Source: Actinomycetota bacterium (GTDB taxonomy: Bacteria; Actinomycetota; Actinomycetes; S36-B12; CAIYMF01). Taken from it: a DNA stretch of 64,000 nt. The notes under the pieces were generated by a model. It was not told where the DNA came from. It ran no database searches and was given only the letters and a program-made list of their open reading frames with translations. The DNA is taken from contig WLRQ01000004.1 in NCBI GenBank assembly GCA_009697815.1, positions 1 through 64,000 of the forward strand. The letters run 5' to 3'. Shown here piece after piece: positions 37,396-47,130 of this stretch (position 1 is the first letter of the stretch; the number at the start of each line of letters is the position of its first letter). The translations under genes were made by a program, and so were the position numbers.

Positions 37396-39714
37396 GTGCT
37401 GGACAAGGTGCGCACGGAGTCAGACGCACTCACCGCCAACGACGAGGCGACTCTGTGCGACCTCGAACGGCGACTGCTGTGGCTCTCAACCTCGATGATC
37501 CATCACGCCAACCGCGTCAGGCCCAACGAGTCAGGCATCAAGGTCGGCGGCCATCAAGCATCGAGCGCCTCGATGATCACGATCATGACGTGCCTGTGGT
37601 TTCGGCACCTCGATCGCGGCGACCGAGTCTCGGTCAAGCCACATGCCTCGCCGGTACTCCACTCCGTGAACTACCTGCTGGGCCATCTCGATGTGAGTTA
37701 CATGGAAAAGCTCAGGGAATTCGGCGGCCTCCAGAGCTATCCGAGCCGGTCGAAGGATCCCGATCCGGTGGACTACTCCACGGGGTCTGTCGGCATCGGC
37801 GCCACCGCCACTATTTGGGGTGCCATGGCGCGCCGCTTCGTCAACGCGAGGTTCGGCGGAGCTGGCACCGGACGCCAGTACGCCCTCGTCGGGGATGCCG
37901 AGTTGGACGAGGGCGCCATTTGGGAAGCGATCCTTGACCCAGCAGTGCGCAATCTCGGTGAACTGGTCTGGATCATCGATCTCAATCGGCAGTCCCTGGA
38001 CCGCGTGGTGCCCGGTATCGCCATCGACACACTGCAAGGAATGTTTGCCAGTGCTGGATGGCAGGTCCTGACCGTAAAGTACGGCGAGATCTTGGAACGT
38101 CTACTGAACCAGCCAGGTGGCGAGAGTCTCCGGCATCGCTTGGATGCCATGTCCAACCCGGAATACCAGCGGATGTTGCGATGCAAGGCTGAAGAACTCC
38201 GCGACCGCCTGTGCACGGACGACACACTTCGGCGGTTCCTGTCCGACGTGGACGACGACACGATCTCGCAGGCGATCCGCAATCTCGGGGGGCACGACTT
38301 CCTCGCTCTGGACTCAGCCTTCCGTTCGATTGATGACACCACACCGACGGTGATCTTCGCGTACACGGTGAAGGGTCATGGCCTGGAACTTCAAGGCCAC
38401 CCGCAGAACCACTCGGCGATGCTGACGGACGAGCAGTACGCAGCCCTGGGTGATCGATCGGGGATGTCGCCCCACAGCCCGTGGCGAAGATTCGACGAGG
38501 GATCCGCCGCCGCCGCCCTCTGCGGTGACGTTGCCCGGCGGCTCACGCGTCCGACGCAACAGCAGGCACCTGTAGCGCCTATTCCCACGGATCTCGGATT
38601 CACCCCGACCGGCAAAGCCAGCACACAGGCCGCGCTGGGCCGGACACTGGTCGAACTGACCAGGCTGGCACCGGAGGCTGCCGCGCGAGTGGTGACGGTG
38701 AGCCCAGACGTCAGTTCGACGACGAACCTAGGCGGGTGGATCAACAAGGTCGGGGTCTGGTCCATCGACGAACAACAGGACTGGTTCGACGACGACGGTG
38801 ACACAATCTTGCATTGGCGCGCCAAGCCCTCGGGACAACACGTGCAGTTGGGCATCGCCGAGACGAATCTGGTCTGCCTTCTCGGTGAGTTGGGTTCCAC
38901 GTGGAACCGATGGGGAGAACCGCTACTGCCGATAGGAGTGGTCTACGACCCGTTCGTTGCGCGGGCTCTGGAACCCTGGTCGTTTGGGATCTACGCAGGT
39001 GGGCAATCAATCCTGGTCGGCACACCTTCCGGTGTGACCCTCGCCCCCGAGGGGGGCGCGCACCAATCGGTCACCACGCCCTCGATTGGCCTTGAGCAAC
39101 CCGGATGTGTCGCCTTCGAGCCGGCTTTCGTGCTTGATCTTCAGTGGATCCTTCTCGATTGCCTGGCGCGACTGGGCCAGGAACACGGCTCCTCGTCCTA
39201 CCTTCGCCTGTCGACCCGACCGATCAATCAGTCGATGATGGAGATCCCCAGCGACCCCGCCGCCCGTGACAGGAGGCGGGCCCACGTTGTCGCCGGCGGT
39301 TACCGGCTTGCGTCAGCGTCGATCCCACGTGTCACGCTCGCGGCCATGGGTGCTCTGCTGCCGGAGACGTTGGCCGCTGCGATGAGACTGGAAGAGTCGG
39401 GAGTCCCTACCGACGTCGTCTGCGTCACGAGTGCCGACCTGCTTGCCAGGGCCGTCCGGGGAAGGACGGGGAGATCAGATGACCCGAGTTGGATCCTCGA
39501 GCAGGTCTTCCCCAGCGGCCGAGAGACGCCCCTCGTAACCGTGCTCGATGGCCACCCCCACACACTCGCCTTCCTGGCGAATATCCAGCGCGTGCCTCAC
39601 ATTGGCCTGGGAGTCACGGGATTTGGTCAGTCGGGGTCATTGGCTGACGTGTACAAGTACCACCAGATCGACACCGACAGCATCATCCGCGCAGCACTAG
39701 ATCTTCTCGCTTAG
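37396..39714 (+). CDS. Transketolase-like / homodimeric pyruvate dehydrogenase E1-like ThDP enzyme
   Basis: 'VKPHASPVLHSVNYLLGHL', ThDP motif 'VGDAELDEGAIWEAI..LDPAVRNLGELVWIIDLNRQSLD', C-terminal TK-like domain. Confidence 0.82.
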   Translation: MLDKVRTESDALTANDEATLCDLERRLLWLSTSMIHHANRVRPNESGIKVGGHQASSASMITIMTCLWFRHLDRGDRVSVKPHASPVLHSVNYLLGHLDVSYMEKLREFGGLQSYPSRSKDPDPVDYSTGSVGIGATATIWGAMARRFVNARFGGAGTGRQYALVGDAELDEGAIWEAILDPAVRNLGELVWIIDLNRQSLDRVVPGIAIDTLQGMFASAGWQVLTVKYGEILERLLNQPGGESLRHRLDAMSNPEYQRMLRCKAEELRDRLCTDDTLRRFLSDVDDDTISQAIRNLGGHDFLALDSAFRSIDDTTPTVIFAYTVKGHGLELQGHPQNHSAMLTDEQYAALGDRSGMSPHSPWRRFDEGSAAAALCGDVARRLTRPTQQQAPVAPIPTDLGFTPTGKASTQAALGRTLVELTRLAPEAAARVVTVSPDVSSTTNLGGWINKVGVWSIDEQQDWFDDDGDTILHWRAKPSGQHVQLGIAETNLVCLLGELGSTWNRWGEPLLPIGVVYDPFVARALEPWSFGIYAGGQSILVGTPSGVTLAPEGGAHQSVTTPSIGLEQPGCVAFEPAFVLDLQWILLDCLARLGQEHGSSSYLRLSTRPINQSMMEIPSDPAARDRRRAHVVAGGYRLASASIPRVTLAAMGALLPETLAAAMRLEESGVPTDVVCVTSADLLARAVRGRTGRSDDPSWILEQVFPSGRETPLVTVLDGHPHTLAFLANIQRVPHIGLGVTGFGQSGSLADVYKYHQIDTDSIIRAALDLLA

Positions 39715-39776
39715 GGCAATTCCGGCGCTCCGCCCCAGAGCGGTCATGCCGGATGGCCGCGAACGAACCGAGGTCG

Positions 39777-40262
39777 TCACATCTCAACGCCCGCCAAGAT
39801 CACGATCGCCAGAAACACGGCCGTCCATGACACGGCAAACAACTGCTCCCACGGACGACGACGCCACAACATCAGAGCGAGCGCGCACACCGCGAGCACC
39901 GCGCCGATCGCGAACCCCACCGCGCCAGACGGCACCGATGTGCCAATCGCCACGAGCACCGCTGCGGTCGGAAGTGTGAGCCAGATTGCCGTCAGGAGCG
40001 AGTGTGGCCACCTGTGGAGAACCCACCACGTCAGCGCCGCCACGAGCAGCAAATACCCGGCAGGATGCACGAGGTCCCTGATCAGGCGGTCTGCGGACTG
40101 CTCGTTCCCGAGAATCCGTCGGAACAACGAGTCATACGTCGCGTAAGCGAAGAATCCGACACCCAGCATGAGATATCCACCGCCGAGAACGGCCAACGCA
40201 CGCCACGCGACCCGTGCGAGGTGGCTGTGCTGATGAACTCGATGAACCGGCATGGTGCTCAT
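39777..40262 (-). CDS. Small integral membrane protein of unknown function
   Basis: Several hydrophobic segments, e.g. 'LLLVAALTWWVL', 'AVLVAIGTSV', 'FLAIVILAGVEM'; start taken at MSTMPVH. Confidence 0.6.
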   Translation of the reverse strand: MSTMPVHRVHQHSHLARVAWRALAVLGGGYLMLGVGFFAYATYDSLFRRILGNEQSADRLIRDLVHPAGYLLLVAALTWWVLHRWPHSLLTAIWLTLPTAAVLVAIGTSVPSGAVGFAIGAVLAVCALALMLWRRRPWEQLFAVSWTAVFLAIVILAGVEM

Positions 40263-40391
40263 GACGCACCCCCGTGCCTCGCGATCCGGCACACCCCCTC
40301 CGGCGCACCGGTCTCAGTTTCAGTATAGAAGTGTTGCCGTGCTGAGTCGTGCGGGACGATCGGCCATGCGCACATGCGCTAACTTGGCGCG

Positions 40392-41864
40392 GTGATCTCA
40401 CTTCGCGCTCCGGCAAACGCCGTCGGCGTCGCCGTCATTGCGGCAGCAGCCCGGGCCGTGGTCGCGACCGAGGGCGGTAACGGAGATGCCGCCGCCCTGG
40501 TGTTGCAGATGGCAGCAGAAGACGCCCGCATGCGGGCCACCGTAGGGCGCGACGACGCCGAACTTGATCTGACCGCACAGGTCGACGGAACCGAGATCCT
40601 GGTAATCCTGCGTGATCGGGGCGAGCCCGTGAGCGGCCCCGCGCGAATGCTGGCGCCGCTGATCGAACTCGGAGTGATGACCTCCGCCGAGGGCTTCATC
40701 GACGATGCGGGCAACGTCACCGAGGTGCGCTTCGCACGCCCCGGACACGCGCAGATCCTCGACAGCGCCAATATCGCGCAGGTCACCGACGACGATGCCC
40801 TGAGCACTGAGCCCGTGACCTTGCGCGCGCTCCAGGCGGGCGACGCACCCGCGCTCACGCGTGCCATTTATCGCTGCTATGGCTGGACGTACCCGCACCC
40901 CGATCTCTACTACCCAGAACGGATCGCCGCAGCGATCGAAGCGGGCCGCCGCATCGGCGAGGTCGCAGTCACCGCCGATGGTGAGATCGCCGCTCACTGG
41001 GGCGCCCTCTTCCTCACGCCCACGATCGTCGAATCCGGGCTTGCCCTCACCGACCCACGGTTCCGGCGCCGCGGGCTTGCCAAGGAGCTCGACCAACGCG
41101 TGATCGCGCGTCTCCTCACGAGCGAAGCTGCGGGATGTGTGATGAATCCCGTGCTCACACATACCGCCACCCAGCAACTCGCGCTCGAGGAGGGGAGTGT
41201 GATCGTCGGCGCCTACCTGAGTTACGGAATGCCCGTCGAACAGGTCGGCATCACCTCCGGGGTTCTGCGTGAACGTCGGTCGCTGCCCCTGGCCTACCGC
41301 ACCGTGAAACCCCTCACCCCGGCCACGCTCTGGGTGCCCGCCCCTTACACATCGTTCGTCCATGCCGCGATCGACAACACCAGTTGGCCGCGCGAATTCG
41401 GGTCGGCCCAGCGCGCGCCCCAGGTTGCAGCCCAGACCGTGGTGGCCACGAAGCTCGACTCGTTCAATCGTCGCGGCGAGATCGAGGTGCGAAGCCTGGG
41501 GCAAGACCTCGTTGACGCCGTCGACGAAGCGCTCATCGCACTCCGAGGCTCCGGAGCCGAAGTCGTGCACGTGTTCCTGCCGGTGAACGAACCGGCACTA
41601 CAGGTTCTCGGCGAAGGCCTCACCGAACTCGGCTTGGCTTTCGGGTCGATCATCCCGGAGTACACCGCCCAAGGCGATGCGCTCGTACTTCAGTGGCTGG
41701 CCGATCCGGCCGTCGACACCAGTACCTGGCACTACCTCAACGACGAGATCGAAGTATTCATCACCGCGATCCTGCGCCAGGTGCGCGACCTCAGCGAGCG
41801 CGGCACGCAGTCACGACGACGTGCCGCTCACCGTGCCGCACTATTCGCTGCCCTCGACCGATGA
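40392..41864 (+). CDS. GNAT-family acetyltransferase-like protein with N-terminal anti-sigma/HATPase-like region
   Basis: N-terminus 'DAAALVLQMAAEDARMRATVGRDDAELDLTAQVDGTEILVILRDRGEPVSGP' resembles RsbW-type ATPase; then 'TLRALQAGDAPALTRAIYRCYGWTYPHPDLYYPERIA...LTDPRFRRRGLAKELDQRV'. Confidence 0.65.
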   Translation: MISLRAPANAVGVAVIAAAARAVVATEGGNGDAAALVLQMAAEDARMRATVGRDDAELDLTAQVDGTEILVILRDRGEPVSGPARMLAPLIELGVMTSAEGFIDDAGNVTEVRFARPGHAQILDSANIAQVTDDDALSTEPVTLRALQAGDAPALTRAIYRCYGWTYPHPDLYYPERIAAAIEAGRRIGEVAVTADGEIAAHWGALFLTPTIVESGLALTDPRFRRRGLAKELDQRVIARLLTSEAAGCVMNPVLTHTATQQLALEEGSVIVGAYLSYGMPVEQVGITSGVLRERRSLPLAYRTVKPLTPATLWVPAPYTSFVHAAIDNTSWPREFGSAQRAPQVAAQTVVATKLDSFNRRGEIEVRSLGQDLVDAVDEALIALRGSGAEVVHVFLPVNEPALQVLGEGLTELGLAFGSIIPEYTAQGDALVLQWLADPAVDTSTWHYLNDEIEVFITAILRQVRDLSERGTQSRRRAAHRAALFAALDR

Positions 41865-42673
41865 CGACAGCCAATCAAGGCGCGGCGGCGGGCGGCCAGC
41901 GCGTTGCCGTCGTCACACACGTCACGGAATACGCCGGACCGGGATCTGCCCGTGCTCTCGCCGATGCCGGCTACGTCGTGGCCTGTCACGACCAGACGTT
42001 CATCGATCCGCAGACCCGGGCTCAGTTCAGCGCCGCCAACGTCGGACTGCTGGCGATGGAGCAGCAGTCGCCGCACGATCTCGCGGCCGCAGTGATCACG
42101 GCGTTCGGCCGGATCGACGTGGTCGTGAGCAACGACTTCATCCCGGGATCTCATTTCGATCCAACACCAGAAACGCGACCGCCCGGCACGCCATCACTAC
42201 GAGCCCAGCGGCTCGAGGACATGGACGTAGTCGAGTTCCGGGCAACGCTCGAAGAACTCGTCATCCGGCCATTCCTGCTGGCGCAGAACGTGATTGGGGC
42301 CATGAAGGAGCGTGGAAGCGGCACCCTGATCTTCATCACGTCCGCCGCGAGCTACCGGGCCGGACCCAATATCGAGATGTACGGCGCTGCCCGAAGTGCC
42401 ACCACCGCACTGGCCCAGGGCCTCGCAGTGGAAGTTGCGCCGTTCAACATCCAGGTAAATCCCATCGGCCCCGCATGGTTCGCCAATCCCACGTACTTCC
42501 CTGAGCGGTTGAGCGAGGAGTGGATGCCAGCCGTCGCACGGGAAGTTCCTCTCGGGCGCCTGAGCCGACAGGATGAGCTCGGGGCGTTGGTGGTATTCCT
42601 TGCCTCCGGTCAGGCACTGCCCCTGACAGGCCAGTTCCTGCCGTTCACGGCCGGCACCCGACTTCGTCGTTAG
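41861..42673 (+). CDS. SDR-fold halohydrin dehalogenase-like protein
   Basis: ATGA overlap with previous gene; 'VVACHDQTF', 'VDVVVSNDF'-type motif ('IDVVVSNDFIPG'), 'FITSAASYRAGPNIEMYGAARSATTAL' with Tyr-x3-Arg instead of Tyr-x3-Lys, 'NPIGPAWFANPTYFP'. Confidence 0.8.
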   Translation: MTTANQGAAAGGQRVAVVTHVTEYAGPGSARALADAGYVVACHDQTFIDPQTRAQFSAANVGLLAMEQQSPHDLAAAVITAFGRIDVVVSNDFIPGSHFDPTPETRPPGTPSLRAQRLEDMDVVEFRATLEELVIRPFLLAQNVIGAMKERGSGTLIFITSAASYRAGPNIEMYGAARSATTALAQGLAVEVAPFNIQVNPIGPAWFANPTYFPERLSEEWMPAVAREVPLGRLSRQDELGALVVFLASGQALPLTGQFLPFTAGTRLRR

Positions 42674-43686
42674 TTGCCACCCGCGGTGAATCCCGCGGTG
42701 CCCTTGACGAAGCCGAGCCCCTTGGTGTCGCCGACGATTGCGTCCAAAGCGCGCGCGGCGAGGTCGTTCCTGAAGGCTCCCGCGGGCGGCGCCGCCTTAA
42801 GCACCCCTCCCTCGATGGCCACGCGGATCGTCTGCTCCCACAGGGCGCTGTCGGTGGTGCCGATATTGGCGGGCGACGGCCAGATGAGCGGGTTGATCTC
42901 GTTGAGTTGCCAGGTCTGGTGGCCGCGTCCCTGAGTGGTTCCCGACGCCATCACCTCGTTGATGGCGGCGCCCGGGTTGTCGCGCACGTACATCCAGCCA
43001 CGGAAGGTGGCGCGCAGGAAGCGCACGGCGACATCCTCATTGCCCGGAATCGACAACCACGACCTCCGGGCAAGGATCGCATCCTGCAGCATCGCGGATC
43101 CCTCGACGTTCCAGTCGATGACGTTGAGATCGGCGGGCTCATAGAGCCTCCCCGTGGCCAGATTGTGCTGCTCGAGGATCTGCGCGTATCCGTCGTAGAT
43201 CATCGCCTCAGCCACGTCGATCTCGCGAGCAAGGAGGGCAGACATATCGAATGCCTGGATCACGCGCTCGTAGTCGACTCCCGCCCGCAGGCCGTACTTG
43301 GCAGCCCCCGAGGTGACCTCGTACTCGTTCCCGAAATCCCAGACCCCCACCTTCTTGCCGCGGAACTGCTCGACCGACGTGATTCCGCTGTCTTTCAGGG
43401 AGATCGCGCGTGTGCCCGACCGCTGGAATACCTGCGCGATGCTGACGAGGTCAGAGTCTCCGGCCTCCACCGCGGCGAGCGCCTTCGGCAGCCAGCTGAC
43501 GGTGAACTCAGGACCGTCGGGTGCCGAGCCCTCGGCCACGGTGTCGATGTCGGCGCCGCCCGGTACCAGGGTGACGCTCAGTCCCTCGGCCTCGTAGAAG
43601 CCCTGTGCCTGTGCGGAGATCTCTCCCGCGAACTGCGCCTGCGGCACCCACTGGAGTTGCACTCGGATGACATCGGCTGCACTCAC
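42670..43686 (-). CDS. NMT1/THI5-like (SsuA/ThiY-type) substrate-binding fold protein without signal peptide
   Basis: 'VQLQWVPQAQFAGEISAQAQGFYEAEGLSVTLVPGG', 'VEQFRGKKVGVWDFGNEYEV'. Confidence 0.82.
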   Translation of the reverse strand: MSAADVIRVQLQWVPQAQFAGEISAQAQGFYEAEGLSVTLVPGGADIDTVAEGSAPDGPEFTVSWLPKALAAVEAGDSDLVSIAQVFQRSGTRAISLKDSGITSVEQFRGKKVGVWDFGNEYEVTSGAAKYGLRAGVDYERVIQAFDMSALLAREIDVAEAMIYDGYAQILEQHNLATGRLYEPADLNVIDWNVEGSAMLQDAILARRSWLSIPGNEDVAVRFLRATFRGWMYVRDNPGAAINEVMASGTTQGRGHQTWQLNEINPLIWPSPANIGTTDSALWEQTIRVAIEGGVLKAAPPAGAFRNDLAARALDAIVGDTKGLGFVKGTAGFTAGGN

Positions 43687-43856
43687 GGTCAGGCTCTCCC
43701 TCGTGATGAGAGGCCGTGACGGGCCTCGTATTGGATCAAGGTTAGCGAGGGGTGGTGGCGCTGGCCAGCAATCGGGCGGAGCTAGTCACTCATTCCTGCA
43801 GCGGGGCAATCCCCGACTTCCGCGCCGAAGCAGCCGGGCCCGTTCGCTTGCGCTGG

Positions 43857-43895
43857 GTTACCGCCCGGTAGCATCATGGGTTACCGGCGGGTAAC
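43857..43895. promoter_or_regulatory. Tandem inverted repeats GTTACC-N4-GGTAAC, candidate operator
   Basis: GTTACC-GCCC-GGTAGC (43857-43872) and GTTACC-GGCG-GGTAAC (43880-43895), 23 bp apart, just upstream of the ACAD start. Confidence 0.65.
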
Positions 43896-43914
43896 TCAGA
43901 TCGAAGGAGCGGGC

Positions 43915-45753
43915 ATGAGCCACTACAAGTCGAACCTGCGCGATATCGAGTTCAACCTCTTCGAGGTCTTCAGCGCACAAGACCGCATGGGCACCGGCCC
44001 CTACGCCGACATGGACGCCGACACCGCACGCGAGATCCTTCGCGAGGTCGAGCGGCTCGCCGTCGGCCCACTGGCGGCATCATTCGTTGACGCCGACCGC
44101 AACCCGCCCGTCTACGACGCCGCCACATGTTCGGTGCGGATGCCTGACTCGTTCAAGGCCTCGTTCCGCGCGTTGATGGACTCTGGGTTCTGGAACCTCG
44201 ATCTGCCCACACACCTCGGCGGACCAGGTGCTCCGCCCTCACTGCGTTGGGCCGCAAGCGAAATGCTCATCGGTGCCAATCCGCCCGCATTCCTGTTCAT
44301 GTCGGGGCCTGGATTCGCCTCCATCCTCGATCACCTCGGGAATGCCGACCAGAAGCGCATGGCGCGCCTCATGATCGACAGGCAGTGGGGGTCATCGATG
44401 GTGCTCACCGAGCCCGACGCCGGCTCCGATGTCGGCGCTGGACGCACTCGGGCGGTTGCGCAGGCAGATGGCACCTGGCAGATCGAGGGCGTCAAGCGCT
44501 TCATCACCTCCGCAGAGCACGACATGGCGGAGAACATCGTGCACCTCGTCCTGGCCCGGCCGGTGGGGGCGCGTGGCGGTACGAAGGGCCTCTCCCTCTT
44601 CGTCGTGCCCAAGTTCGTCGTTGACCTCGAGACCGGCGAGCTCGGTGAACGCAACGGGGTCTACGCCACGAATGTCGAGAGCAAGATGGGGCTGAAGGTG
44701 TCCACCACCTGCGAGCTGACGTTCGGCGACAAACACCCAGCGGTGGGCTGGCTCGTCGGAGATGTCCACGACGGCATCGCACAGATGTTCAAAGTCATTG
44801 AGTACGCCCGCATGATGGTGGGCACCAAGGCAATCGCGACGCTGTCGACCGGCTACCTCAACGCCCTCGACTACGCCAAGAACCGCGTGCAGGGCGGCGA
44901 CCTCTCTGCCTTCTCCGACAAGGACTCCCCGCGGGTCACGATCACGCACCACCCCGATGTTCGCCGCAGTCTCATGCTGCAGAAGTCCTACGTGGAAGGA
45001 ATGCGTGCGCTCGTCCACTACACGGGTTACTGGCAAGACCAGATCGAGCTCAATGCGGCAGGCGCCGCAGCCGACGTCGACCTCGACACGGCCCAGCGGA
45101 TGAACGATCTGCTGTTGCCGATCGTCAAGGGCGTGGGCTCGGAGCGCTCGTACGAACAGCTCGGACAGTCCCTCCAGACCTACGGCGGTTCCGGCTACCT
45201 GCAGGACTACCCAATTGAGCAGTACCTGCGCGATGCCAAGATCGACACCCTGTACGAAGGCACGACCGCGATCCAGGGGCTCGACCTGTTCTTCCGCAAG
45301 ATGGTGAAGGACGAGTTCGTCGCTCTCACACGACTAGCAGGTGAGATCGCGGTCTTCGCCAAGGGAGACGCCGGCAACGGCACGATCCTCGCCGAGCGGG
45401 AGATGCTCGCCGTTGCCCTCGCCGACCTCGAGGGCATGGTGGGCGCACTCGGTGGATTCGCCATGGCGGCCCAGCGCGACCCACGCGAGCTCTACAAGGT
45501 CGGACAGAACACCACGCGGTTGCTGCTGTGCCTCGGCGACCTGATCATCGGCTGGCTGCTCCTACGCCAAGCCGCTGTCGCCATCGACGCCCTCGCAGGA
45601 GAGCCCACCGACGCCGACCGCGCCTTCTACCAGGGGAAGATCGCGGCCGCGACGTTCTTCGCGCGTCAACGATTCCCGCTCGTGAGCGCCGAGCGAGTCG
45701 TCCTGGAGAACACCGACAACAGCATCATGGATCTCGACGAGAGCTCGTTCTAG
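43915..45753 (+). CDS. Acyl-CoA dehydrogenase, large (DmdC-like) subfamily
   Basis: RBS gaaggag then ATG; '[19 protein letters not shown]', '[19 protein letters not shown]', '[40 protein letters not shown]'. Confidence 0.93.
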   Translation: MSHYKSNLRDIEFNLFEVFSAQDRMGTGPYADMDADTAREILREVERLAVGPLAASFVDADRNPPVYDAATCSVRMPDSFKASFRALMDSGFWNLDLPTHLGGPGAPPSLRWAASEMLIGANPPAFLFMSGPGFASILDHLGNADQKRMARLMIDRQWGSSMVLTEPDAGSDVGAGRTRAVAQADGTWQIEGVKRFITSAEHDMAENIVHLVLARPVGARGGTKGLSLFVVPKFVVDLETGELGERNGVYATNVESKMGLKVSTTCELTFGDKHPAVGWLVGDVHDGIAQMFKVIEYARMMVGTKAIATLSTGYLNALDYAKNRVQGGDLSAFSDKDSPRVTITHHPDVRRSLMLQKSYVEGMRALVHYTGYWQDQIELNAAGAAADVDLDTAQRMNDLLLPIVKGVGSERSYEQLGQSLQTYGGSGYLQDYPIEQYLRDAKIDTLYEGTTAIQGLDLFFRKMVKDEFVALTRLAGEIAVFAKGDAGNGTILAEREMLAVALADLEGMVGALGGFAMAAQRDPRELYKVGQNTTRLLLCLGDLIIGWLLLRQAAVAIDALAGEPTDADRAFYQGKIAAATFFARQRFPLVSAERVVLENTDNSIMDLDESSF

Positions 45754-45891
45754 CCACGTCGTCGAGCCGGTCGTCGAACCGTCGACCGAAGCGGCCACCC
45801 TCGACTCTCTTGGCACGCTCGGTACGCTCAACCTCATGACCCCTTCCGCGACCTCGACGGAATCAGGGGTGTTCGTCCTCTCGTGACTGCC

Positions 45892-47130
45892 ATGTTCCGC
45901 GCGCTAGGCGAACGCAACTACCGGCTCTTCTTCGCCGGGCAGGTGCTCTCCAACAGCGGAACCTGGATGCAGCGCGTCGCACAGGACTGGCTCGTACTGG
46001 ACCTGTCGGGATCCTCGGGCACCGCGCTCGGCATCACGACGGGGCTGCAGTTTCTGCCGTATCTCCTGCTGTCACTGTGGGGAGGCAAGCTCGCCGACAA
46101 GTTCGATCGGCGTCGGCTGCTCATGATCACGCAAGCCTTGATGGGCCTGCTTGCACTCGTCCTGGGCCTCACGACCCTGCACGGCAGTGCCACCGTGTAC
46201 TTGGTCTATGCGTTCGCGTTCGCGCTCGGTCTCGTCTCGGCCGTCGACAACCCCACCCGGCAGGCCTTCGTCCACGAGATCGTCGATCACAAGTCACTGC
46301 ACAATGCGATCTCGCTCAACAGCGCGTCGTTCAACCTCGCGCGACTCCTCGGCCCTGCGATCGCCGGGCTCATGGTCGCCGCGATCGGCAGTGGCTGGGT
46401 CTTCCTCGTCAACGCTGTGTCTTTCGGCGTCACGATCGGGGCGCTGATGTTGATGCGCCGGCGCGAACTCCGGGAGCAGGTGCGCGAGGAGGGCGACGTT
46501 CGCCTGATGGACGGTTTCCGCTTCGTGCGCACACGACCGGATCTCGTCCTCGTCGTCGTGATCATCGCGGGTGTGGCCGCGTTCGGCCTGAACTTCCAGA
46601 TCACGATGGCACTCATGGCACGTCAGGAGTTCGGCCTCGGCGCCGCGCAGTTCGGTTTCATGTCCACATCGCTGGCGGTGGGCGCGATCTGCGGCTCGCT
46701 CATGGCGGCGCGACGCCACCGGGCGACCCTGCGCGCGGTGGTGGTGTCCGGGATCGCATTCGGGATCGTCACCCTCGTCATCGGTCTCTCACCGAACTAC
46801 GAATTCATGCTCGTGATGCTTCCGCTCGCCGGTGGCCTCGCCATGACGTTCACGACATCAACCCAGAGCTTCATGCAGATCCGGTCCGAGCCATGGGTAC
46901 GCGGACGGATCATGGGCATTTTCACCCTCATGCTCTTCGGCGGGACCCCGTTCTGTGCAGCATTGATCGGCGTGAGCGCCGACATGTTCGGCGCCCGATC
47001 CGGTCTGGTGGGCGGTGGGATCGGCTCGATCGTGTGGACCGTGATCGCGGTAATGATCTACCTGCGCCATCGCGCGCGCACGAGGCCAGACGAACCGGCA
47101 TGGCGCGCGAGTTTCACACGCGGTCGGTGA
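45892..47130 (+). CDS. MFS transporter
   Basis: 'MFRALGERNYRLFFAGQVLSNSGTWMQRVAQDWLVL', 'GGKLADKFDRRRLLMITQ', about 12 TM segments. Confidence 0.9.
   Translation: MFRALGERNYRLFFAGQVLSNSGTWMQRVAQDWLVLDLSGSSGTALGITTGLQFLPYLLLSLWGGKLADKFDRRRLLMITQALMGLLALVLGLTTLHGSATVYLVYAFAFALGLVSAVDNPTRQAFVHEIVDHKSLHNAISLNSASFNLARLLGPAIAGLMVAAIGSGWVFLVNAVSFGVTIGALMLMRRRELREQVREEGDVRLMDGFRFVRTRPDLVLVVVIIAGVAAFGLNFQITMALMARQEFGLGAAQFGFMSTSLAVGAICGSLMAARRHRATLRAVVVSGIAFGIVTLVIGLSPNYEFMLVMLPLAGGLAMTFTTSTQSFMQIRSEPWVRGRIMGIFTLMLFGGTPFCAALIGVSADMFGARSGLVGGGIGSIVWTVIAVMIYLRHRARTRPDEPAWRASFTRGR

Noticed and set aside
40398-41570. 390-aa minus-strand ORF opposite the GNAT-like gene
   Set aside because: Shadow ORF; the plus strand encodes a recognisable GNAT protein coupled to the next gene.
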